Positions 22,261 through 30,400 of a DNA stretch of 64,000 nucleotides are shown piece after piece. Positions within the stretch are counted from its first letter, which is position 1. Every line of letters starts with the position of its first letter. This DNA is from Prorocentrum cordatum (Eukaryota > Sar > Dinophyceae > Prorocentrales > Prorocentraceae): NCBI GenBank assembly GCA_963575745.1, contig CAUYUJ010013825.1:361427-425426 (forward strand), read 5' to 3'. Both the position numbers and the translations under genes were made by a program. The notes beneath the pieces are model-generated. The model was given only the letters and a program-made list of their open reading frames with translations, was not told the DNA's origin and did not search any database.

Positions 22261-22691
22261 AGCACACCCGATAGCAACCCCTATGAGGCCAAATATAACA
22301 ATGCTAATTTAATGGCCCCGTAGGTCGCGGTTGGGTATTAGTGGCTGGGGTTTGTGGTGTTTTGTCGTAAGCCTGCGTGGGGGTGGCGGCGGCCCAATAT
22401 CGCATCGCATGTTGCCATGCATGGCATCTCCAAAAAAGTTTCCATGTGAAGTGGGTGGGTGGACATCAGGAGTGTAGTAGCGCAGGGATGTAGGACTCGA
22501 GTAGGAGGCCTCCGCGATAGTAGAGGTAGCACTGCAAGTGTCCTCGCGATTGTGCGTAGTTGTATGCATTCCTCCGCGCAGACCCACTGCACCCCGATGT
22601 TCCACCATGTCAGTAGTCTACCAGATAATGCCGTGGATGGTGAGAAGTCGAGCTAGAGCTGACCACCATAGGCCAGCTCCGCTACTAAGTT

Positions 22692-22949
22692 TGAAGGGGG
22701 CTGGGAGGCCCAACCAGCAGCTTCGCTTCAGGCGAAGCCCAGCTCCCGCTCTGTTGCACCGTCGCAGCGATAGTCCCAGTCGGAGGAGGTCGTCGCGGGA
22801 GCGACGGGCCATCTCAAGCGAATATGTTTTCGGTCTCGAAGGCAAGTCGTGTGCCTCGCGATGAGGCGCAATCGTATGTTGGCGGCCGGCCGCTTGAGCC
22901 AAGCGGCCACGGACACACGCTCGTTATCTGTCGCCCTTGTCCCAGCTCA
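22692..22949 (-). repeat. Candidate 5' LTR of the copia element
   Basis: Direct partner of 17,213-17,470, also 258 bp. On the minus strand it is followed at once by a sequence close to the usual initiator-methionine tRNA primer site, which supports this end being 5'. Confidence 0.65.
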
Positions 22950-23558
22950 CTTTAAAATACAGGCCTTGAATGGGGCCCCTTGCGGCGATAGCCGTCTCCT
23001 GAAGGGGCCCTGGATTTTTTTTTATGTCCCCTTTCTTCACCCACGTGTGGGTCAGCCCCCACCACCACCACCCGCCCGATCAACTCCGTTCGGAAAATAG
23101 CCCACCGCCGTCAGCGTGCTGTCTTTTACAATCATGATTGGACAGAACTGTTTTCTTGCATGCGTTTATACTATATGACTGGGGGCCTCATGTTCAGATC
23201 GACGCTGTGCTCCCGTCGTTTAGAATGGTGCTCTCGCCCTAGCGCGGGTCACTTTTCTGCACCCGAGTCCTTCGTCATCGTTGTCGCCCCCTCGTTTCCT
23301 CTCCTCCCGCTCCAGTCCCTGCTGCTGCTATTCGTTCTCCTGCTCATCCTTTTCCAGGTCGGCTGCCACACAAACCCGCGGATAGAAAAACATCAGCGCA
23401 ATGGGAAGGGCTGGGAGGGAGGGATGTCAGGTATGGCGCAAGCGCACCCAGCTTATCCTACGGTGGGGGCGTTAGCTAAGGAATGTGCCCAGGAGTGATG
23501 TGCGTGGCCAATCCGCGATTGGAGTCCCACCAGCTTCCAGACCTTGGATTCCTTATCT
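22950..23558. other. No supported gene
   Basis: Moderate GC, no family resemblance. The plus frame at 23,160-23,498 has a hydrophobic stretch but no homolog I recognise. Confidence 0.4.
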
Positions 23559-23774
23559 GTCGCCGCGCCGTTTGTACTCGACGCGCCGAAATGGACGAAA
23601 CCGAAACCACGGCAAAGCCACGGCAAACCCTGCGCCCCGCGCCCCAGGTAGGCGAAGCCGACTCCGCGGCAAAACCACGGCAAACCCGCCGCACCCGAGG
23701 CGGCATTTGCCCTGGTGGCCGCGGCGCCCTCCCAAGACGCAAGGCCGCGCGTCGGAACAGACGGCGCGGCGACA
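23559..23774. mobile_element. Inverted-repeat element family V, copy 2
   Basis: The ends TGTCGCCGCGCCGTTTGT and GACGGCGCGGCGACA are inverted repeats. The interior carries ACCACGGCAAA(A/C) three times. Related to 3746-3905. A family O copy follows to 23,975. Confidence 0.75.
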
Positions 23775-24174
23775 TCTGAGGGGTCCGTGTCCGCTGCCCT
23801 CACCGTATCCCGAGATCCGACGACGCGATTTTTCAATACAGGGTCCCCCGACGTCTTGACCCATTCCCTGGGACCTGCTTTTTGTCCCGGATCGTTTGTG
23901 CTGACGGTCCCGGGGCCCTGCGAGGGCCCCTAGAGGCCGAAAGCTGCGAAGCACCTCCGTCTTGATTTTCAAATGGAAAGCTGCGAAGCACCTCCGTCTT
24001 GATTTTCAAATGCGCTGGATCTCTGGGTATTCCACGCTCCCTCCCCACGGCCTTCAGAACCTGGAGCCCCCCTCCCTGGGCCGCGGTACGCTGGGGGGGC
24101 GATACATCAGAAAAAAAGCCCTCGAGGGCCCCTCACGGGGGGCTCAGAAGGGGGCCTCTAGGGCCAGATAAATT

Positions 24175-24390
24175 TGTTCGTTGCTGTATAAATGGGTTGA
24201 CTTTATTGTATAAGTTCGTTTATTTGCACAAGTTTGTTTAATTTGTTGTATAAGTTTGTATGTTGTTTAATGTGCTGTATACGCTTGTTTGTTTGTATAA
24301 GTTTGTTTAATGCGTTGTATAAGTTTGTATCTTGTTTAATTTGTTGCCTCAAAAAGGTTTTGTGTTGTGTAAGTTTGTTTAATGTGTGTT
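24175..24390 (+). repeat. AT-rich degenerate array of GTATAAGTTTGTTTAAT units
   Basis: TTGTATAAGTTTGTTTAAT-like units repeat about eight times at irregular spacing. This is the most AT-rich stretch in the window. Function unknown; it could be a decayed tandem repeat. Confidence 0.7.
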
Positions 24391-24455
24391 TTCCCTCCCT
24401 GGCCGCTGGCCGCCTTCCTCGCTCGCCATCCTCCTCCCCGCCTTCCAAACCTTCC

Positions 24456-24495
24456 GACGACGACGACGACGACGACGCCGGCGCCGACGACGACA

Positions 24496-24549
<54 letters not shown>

Positions 24550-24702
24550 ACGCCGACGCCGACGACGACGAGCTGAAAACGAAGTCGACGACGACGACGA
24601 AGTCGACGACGAAGTCGACGACGACGTCGACGACGACGACCCGCCTTCAGAACCTCGAGAGCCCTACCTCCCCCTCCTGGCCGCCAGCCGCCCCCCTCGC
24701 TC

Positions 24703-24763
<61 letters not shown>

Positions 24764-24848
24764 CGCCGCCCGCCTCGCTCGCGAGGCAGGTCGTCGGGGT
24801 TCTGAAGGCGGGTCGTCGTCGTCGTGCCCGTCGTCGTCGTCGTCGACT

Positions 24849-24904
<56 letters not shown>

Positions 24905-25190
24905 CGCCGCCGCCGGCCGGCCGCCGGCCGCCCCGCCGCCGGCCGCCGGCCGCCGGCCGCCGCCGCCGGCCTCGCTCGCGAGGCAGCAGCGGCCCGCCGC
25001 CTCCGCCTCGGCCCCGTGGGCGTCCGCCGCGGCCCCGCCCGCGCCGGCCGCGGCCCCGGGGGCGGCGGCGGCCTCGGCCGCGGCGGGCGCTGCCTTCGGG
25101 CAGGGGACGGCACCACAGAGGTCGTCGTCGTCGGAGGAGGAGGAGGAGGAGGAGGAGGAGGAGGCGGAGGAGGAGGTACCGACGACTACC
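24456..25190 (+). repeat. GAC, TCG and CCG triplet repeats with GC-rich blocks
   Basis: Long GACGAC/GACGCC tracts (24,456-24,650) and TCGTCG/CCGCCG tracts (24,710-24,900) translate as Asp-Ala, Thr or Ser runs. CTCGCTCGCGAGGC-type hairpins recur at 24,690, 24,770 and 24,970. The 414-codon plus frame is a product of these triplets. Confidence 0.75.
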
Positions 25191-25376
25191 CAGGCCCCCT
25201 CGCGTGGCCAAATGAAAATCCAAGCGGGAAAGGTTGCGCTGTCTTCGGCCTCCGGGGGCCCTTACCGGGCAGGCACTGGGGCCGTAAGATTACGACTCGG
25301 GACGAACAACCGGTCTCGGGGAAGGGGTCCAGACCTCTGGGAGTCGAGGTTTTCAAAAAAATCACGACGTCGCGGA

Positions 25377-25508
25377 GGAGGAAAAGGCACCAATACTGCT
25401 ACCCTTCTCTCCTTTTCCCCTTTCTGGGCCTCCTGGGAAGCTCTCGTCGCCACCGCTGGATTCGCCTCGAGATCCTAGTCAGAACGCACCCCGGGAGAGG
25501 TCCGGGGA
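25377..25508 (+). repeat. Dispersed repeat family FF, copy 2
   Basis: Shares CTTTCTGGGCCTCCTGGGA, CCGCTGGATTCGC, TCAGAACGCACCCC and GAGAGGTCCGGGGAG with the minus strand of 30,476-30,648, which is the proposed intron 7 of the GH8 gene. Confidence 0.75.
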
Positions 25509-25890
25509 GCAGCGGTTTCGGTCCCTTTTTGTCACCCTCAAAAAACTGTTTGCGAAATAAACGTTCGCGCATCTACGAGCACTCGACCGCGCATCTGCGA
25601 GCACTCGACCGCGCATCTCGTAGATCCGACGAACCTTCCAGTTCTGGGGTGAATCGATTTTGCAGTTGATCCCCAATTGCTCGACTCCTGCTGGTGGTCC
25701 CGAGGCGGTGCGCACGGCTCAAGCTAACTAAGCAGTGTGTTCTGTTATCGTTTTGTTTTCGTGTTTCTTTCGTACTGTCTTCGCTCCGCCTCTGCTACGG
25801 GACGAAGCCAGAGCGACGACGGCCCTCGAAGTCGCCAAAAAACACTGTTCAGCTCGAGCCCTGGCGGCACTGTGGCAGACCAGGAGGAAG

Positions 25891-26039
25891 GGACTCTGGG
25901 ACACACAAATAAATACACAAATAAAAAAAAACATCTTTTCCCATATTTTCTGGGTTTGTGTCTTGCCCCACACTTCCAATATCATCCCATATCTTCTGGG
26001 GAATCGACGATTAATTGTGTCTGTGTTTTTCCCTCCTGA
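25891..26039. mobile_element. Introner-like element family B, copy 1 (10-bp target duplication)
   Basis: Diagnostic blocks are GGGACACACAAATA near the left, CCATATTTTCTGGG inside, and ATCGACGATTAATTGTGTC with TTTTTCCCTCCTGA at the right. The flanks CAGGAGGAAG (25,881-25,890 and 26,040-26,049) are a perfect 10-bp duplication. Confidence 0.8.
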
Positions 26040-26065
26040 CAGGAGGAAGAACAAGCGGCACGCAC

Positions 26066-26195
26066 ATGTTTGGAGGCCCGCGCGAACTTCTTGGATCCGC
26101 GCTGGGCGGGAACACGCCAGGGGCGGCGCCGGAGGCGCCGCCGAGGGGGGTCCGAGCGCGGATCCAAGAAATCGGCGTGGGCCGCTGGACGTGTA
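26066..26195. repeat. Palindromic repeat family S, copy 2
   Basis: GCGAACTTCTTGGATCCGCG on the left pairs with the right arm around GCGCGGATCCAAGAAATC, with GGCGGCGCCGGAGGCGCCGCC in the middle. Related palindromes are at 1097-1235 and 37,298-37,477. Confidence 0.65.
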
Positions 26196-26228
26196 TGTTT
26201 ATACCATCGCTGTTTCTTCGAGGTAGGC

Positions 26229-26393
26229 TCAGGTCGGGCGTGCCCTCCTGCAGGCGGAGCTTGGACGAAAGCTAGGAAGTACACCAACACACACACACGG
26301 AAACACAATCCGACATACAGAAAGATCGCCCCCTGATTTTTCTGCTCGACTGTTTTTGACCCTTCCTCCTGTAGAGGGACCCGCCCGACTTGA
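26229..26393. mobile_element. MITE family E, diverged copy
   Basis: Ends TCAGGTCGGGCG and CGCCCGACTTGA with flanks AGGTAGGC and AGATAGAC (6 of 8 matching). The CTCCTGCAGGCGGA hairpin replaces the CCCCCTACAGG hairpin of the standard type. Confidence 0.65.
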
Positions 26394-26571
26394 AGATAGA
26401 CCGTGCGGCGCCCTCGACATGCTGAGAGACCTCGCCGAGCCGGCCGTCGTCGCACGGCCCTGGAGCCGTCGGGAGGCCCCGAAGCCGCCGTGGGGCGGAC
26501 TCGAGGTGCGGCCTGGGCCCCCGAGCCGTGCGGCCACACGCAGGCCCCCCCGGACTCGCCACACTGCTCGG

Positions 26572-26945
26572 CCGAGCTTCCACCACCAACACTGCAGCAG
26601 GTAGGACGGGGGAGAAGGGAGGATGGGGAGGTCCTCCTCCTCCTCCACCTCCTCCTCCGCTCCTCCTGCTCCTCCTCTTCCTCCTCCTGAAATTTCTGTT
26701 TCTCCTCCTCCTCCTCCTCTGATTGATGTCCTCCTCGTCCTCCTCCTCCTCCTCCTCCTCCTCCTCCTCCTCCTCCTCCTCCTCCTCGGGTCGGGAGGAG
26801 GAGAAGGACATCAATCAGAGGAGGACATCAATCAGGAGGAGGAGGAGTCCTGCTCCTCCTCCTCCTCCTCCTCCTCCTCCTCCTCCTCCTCCTCCTCCTC
26901 TCCCTCCCCTCTCTCCTATCCATGGCAGTGGTGGTGGAACATCGA
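26572..26945. repeat. Family BB-like ends around CCT microsatellites
   Basis: TTCCACCACCAACACTGCAG on the left and CAGTGGTGGTGGAACATCG on the right resemble the arms of family BB. Between them are CCT tracts and an inverted pair around ATTGATGTCCTCCT / AGGAGGACATCAAT. This looks like a BB-type element whose loop has expanded. Confidence 0.55.
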
Positions 26946-27049
26946 CCCAGCACCACGCGGTGCGGCCACCTTCACCCTCTGGGAGCCTTCGATCCTGGAG
27001 GCTGCTCGAGTGTGGCCGGAGTGCGCCAGCGCACCAGGAAAAACGGCCC

Positions 27050-27230
27050 AAGAGAGCCCCAAGAGAGCGGCCCAAGAGAGGGGAACACGAACCTACGACC
27101 CGAGCGTTTCGCCCCAAGACGTCGCCCAGGAAGTCCCGTGACGCCCCCAGAAGCCCCGCGGTGCCGCCACGAGACTCCCAAGAGGCCCCACGAGGCCCCC
27201 AAGAGTACCACAGGACGCCAGGAGTCCTTG
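27050..27230. repeat. Short degenerate CCAAGAGRGCCC array
   Basis: Same unit type as the large array at 5520-7470, here downstream of the GH8 gene end. The sequence between it and the gene's stop codon (27,231-27,461) has no assignable content. Confidence 0.55.
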
Positions 27231-27461
27231 GGGGGTCCGCGCGCGCGGGTTCCTACCGTCGGTGCTGGGTCCCATCCCCGCACGCCATCCATGGAGAGCG
27301 CGAAGCGCCAGGGGCTCGCGTCAGGAGCGCCACTGAGTGTGGGGGGCCAAGCGCCGACCAAGGGAATCCGCACGGACCTCCCAACGTGCACGGCACCGTC
27401 GTTTTCTGCTCCTCGGTAGCACGAGGTCGGAGCATCGTGCGACATCGCCGAGTGGAGAAAA

Positions 27462-30400
27462 TCAGACCCTTGGTCGCGCCGCAGGGCCAATGCATCCCTG
27501 GATGGCATTTGAGATTTGGCCGGCCAGGGCCTTCAGAGCCTTGCCCGCCTTGCCCCCGGCCGAGGGCGACGTGTCGGAAGGGACGGCCGCTGGTGAGCTC
27601 GCCTTTGCCGCAGCAGCCTCTGTGGGGTTTGCGCGCGAAGGACGGCATAACAAAAACTTTGCCGCCGTCGGGGACGCCTGTCCCCGGGCGGCTGCAAAGC
27701 TTCCACCCCTACCGTGCCACGCAGGAGTGGAAACTTTGCAGCCTCCCGGGGGGCAAGCGTCCCCGACGGCGGAACAGTTTATTGCATACCGTTCTTCGCC
27801 CGCGAATTGACGAACCAACAACACACGCCCATACCCATAGGGGGTCGGAGAGGGCTATGGGTGCGTGTTGTCGGATAGGGGGTCCCCGCTCGAACGGGAG
27901 CGTTCCCCAGGGTCCGACAACCCGCACCCATACCCGTAGCCAGTCCTCCTCCCGACGACCCCCCTATGGGTATGGGTGTGCTGTTCGTTCGTCGCTAATG
28001 GCAGCCTCCGCTGTGTGCTTCCCCGCCGGGGCTGCTGGGCCGCCGCTGCCGCCGCCGCCCGCCCCCGCCCCACACCACTCGGCCCGCGGGCCGCAGGTCA
28101 CGCACTCGGCCTCCGACCGGCTGCAGTGGCTGCTCGGCAGGGCCTCCGCGAGCATGCGGCAGCCGCCGCAGCCGTCCTCGGCACCTGAAGGGGCCCCAGG
28201 ACACACCAATAAACACACACAAAGAAAACTCATCCCCATATTTTCCCATGTCTTCCGAGCTTTTGTCTTTTCCCCCCCACTTCCCACACTTTCTTATATC
28301 TTCCTGGGAGTGGACGATTCATTGTGTCTGTGTGTTTTTTCCCTCCTCGGCACCGACGAGGCAGCACACGCCGCCCGCAGCCGCCCCCTCGCCGTGTGCC
28401 GGCGCCGGCGTCGGCCGATGCTTCGAGGCGGCCGGCGCGGGCGCCGGGGGCGGGGCCGCGGTCTTCGCAGCACTGGCAGGCGCTGATGCGGCCGTCGTGG
28501 TGCAAGACGAAGCTAGGGCGAGGATAAAATCGGGTACGGATCACTCGAGGATCTCTGTGCTCTGGCCGATCTCGGGGAGGCATCGGGCGCCGCGGCCTTC
28601 TCAGAGCGTTCCGGAACGCTCTGGCCCAGACCTCCGACATCAGGATTTTGTCGCAGCGTCGACCCCCAGAGGTCTGGACCCCCTCCCTGGGACCCCTCTT
28701 TTTCATCTTGAAACCTTTTTTGACGGTCCTGAGGCCCGGTCAGGGCCCCAGTAGCCCGAAAATAGCGAAACACCTGCCGTCGCGATTTCTTCCCAATCCG
28801 AGGGGTCTGGGGAGAGCGTTCCAGAACGCTCTGGAACTAGAGGCCTGCTAGATGGGGTCGGAGTAGATGTGGTCGGAGGATCGCGCCGCATCGGCGATAC
28901 ATCGGCGATGCATCGCCGACGCCTCGGCGATGCATCGGCGACGTCGCTGGTGTATCGGCGACGCCGGCGCGGAGGAACACGGGCTCCAGATCGAGCCGCA
29001 TCGGCGATGCATCGGCGAGGCGGCGCGATCCTCCGACCCCCCATCTACTCCGACCCCGTCGTTAGGAGGCCTAGCTGGCCATCGCTCAGACGTCCATTCC
29101 CTCTGCTTTTTTCGGTTTCGTGCGTGGCATTTTCGCCAAATCATCAAGGATGCTCCTCGATGGTCCTCGCCGAAGGAGAAATGCACACGTCCGAGCGATG
29201 CCAAGCTAGAGGAACGGATTGATCCTCGTCCTAGCCCCGTCCGATGGTGGCCGTCGGCGGGAGAGCCCGGGGAGAGGTTGTGGTCGCGGCCGCGGCCTTC
29301 GGGGCCGCCGCGGTCGGCGTGGTGGCCGGCCTGGCCTCGAAGTGCAGGGCGCCGGGGGCCGCGCCGCACCAGGCCGCCCGGGGGCCACAGGCCGCACACG
29401 CGGTCTCGGACTTGCTGCAGCGGCTGCTCGGCAGGGCCTCCGCCAGCATGCTGCAGGTCGCGCAGTCGTCGTCGGAGCCGACGAGGCAGCAGACGCCCCC
29501 TCCGCTGCTGGCGGCGGCATCATCAGTGGTCGATTCCCTGTCGAAGTGGTCGAAGAGGTGTGCGAAGCCGTTCGAAGTCCCGTTCGTCGTCTTGGGCGAA
29601 GTGGTCGAGGCCCCCCCCGTCGGGCCCGTTGTGACGGTTGGGGCATCGGGCTGCTGCCCGTCATCCTCGCCGCTGGGACTGCATCCGCGCTCGGCGTGCT
29701 CGCAACACCAAGCTCGCTTTTCGGATGACCAGGCCTCCTGCCAGTGCGAGAGGCCGATCTTGCAGTCGAAGGGCGCCTGCACGGAGCTGCCCCCTGCGGC
29801 GACCGGCGCCGTGGTGGTCGCCGCCGTCGCGGACGGGCGCCGGGCCGTGGTGACGGCGACGGGCGCCTTCGTGCTCGCTGTCGTGGAGTCGGGAACGAAC
29901 TCTGTGGTGGATGCCTCAGCAGCGCCTTCCGATCCGGACGGGCCCACGCGGGCTGCCCCTGACCTGGCCGGCCCGAGCCGTCTCCCAGCGAGCGGCGCCG
30001 GTCGGGCCCCCTGAGTCAGATCCACTGTGAGGTTCGTTCGATAGATCGTCGGTGTCGATGGTCTCATCTCGGGTGCTGGCAGAAGTGCCCCTGGTCCAAG
30101 GTGCCCCCAGGATCTCCAGGGAGGCCCCCACGGCCTCCAGAGCATCCCTCACTAGGCCCAGGGGGCCCCAAGGGCTCCAAGCTGGAGCGAGCACATTGGG
30201 CCAGGGGCACCTGTAGCAACCTCCGGAATAGGTCGTCGGTGTCGATGGCCTCTTCGGGCTCCGAACGACTCATCGAACCCCAGAGTGTGGGCCCAAGCCA
30301 AATGATTGTTTGGTTACGGAAGCCCGCCTGGAGGTGGCGAAAAAAACATCCAGGACATCCCCGTCATCCTGAGCACCTTGGGGCCCTCTGAGGCGAGGGC

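Larger units (their letters stand above)
17471..22691 (-). mobile_element. Decayed Ty1/copia-type retrotransposon, internal region
   Basis: Reading the minus strand from 22,691 down, the order is: a candidate initiator-tRNA primer site right after the LTR (TAGTAGCGGAGCTGG), a gag-like stretch (about 22,260-21,000), an integrase C-terminal and linker region (about 20,900-19,330), a copia reverse transcriptase (about 19,070-18,430) and RNase H (about 18,260-17,953). All parts are broken by frameshifts and stops, so no intact polyprotein remains. A (TC)n tract at 19,123-19,152 and an ATATAC tract at 19,205-19,262 interrupt the RT. The order is the Ty1/copia order. Confidence 0.8.
27618..28005 (-). 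other. GH8 intron 11 (388 bp, GC-AG) with M and X elements
   Basis: The junctions share GAGGCTGC: GCGGAG|GCTGCC and CAGAG|GCTGCT. It holds a family M element (27,808-27,994) and a fold-back element X (27,658-27,776). Splicing gives KHTAE-AAAAKASSP in phase 0. Confidence 0.78.
28463..29296 (-). other. GH8 intron 9 (834 bp, GC-AG) with nested P, O, H and G elements
   Basis: The junctions are CGAAG|GCCGCGGCC and CGAAG|ACCGCGGCC, 13 of 14 bases alike. The contents can be read as one family P element (about 28,504-29,245) into which O (28,660-28,790), H (28,841-29,072) and G (29,079-29,202) were inserted. Confidence 0.72.

Noticed and set aside
24234-25478. 414-codon plus frame with an Asp-Ala repeat domain
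   Set aside because: The Asp/Thr/Ser/Glu runs come directly from GAC, TCG and GGA triplet tracts.
30250-30273. A separate Cys-rich gene starting with ATG at 30,273 (MSRSEPEE joined to ASTTEF)
   Set aside because: It fits frame too, but needs a 24-nt first exon only 40 bp after the alternative GH8 stop. The fused model uses ordinary exons.
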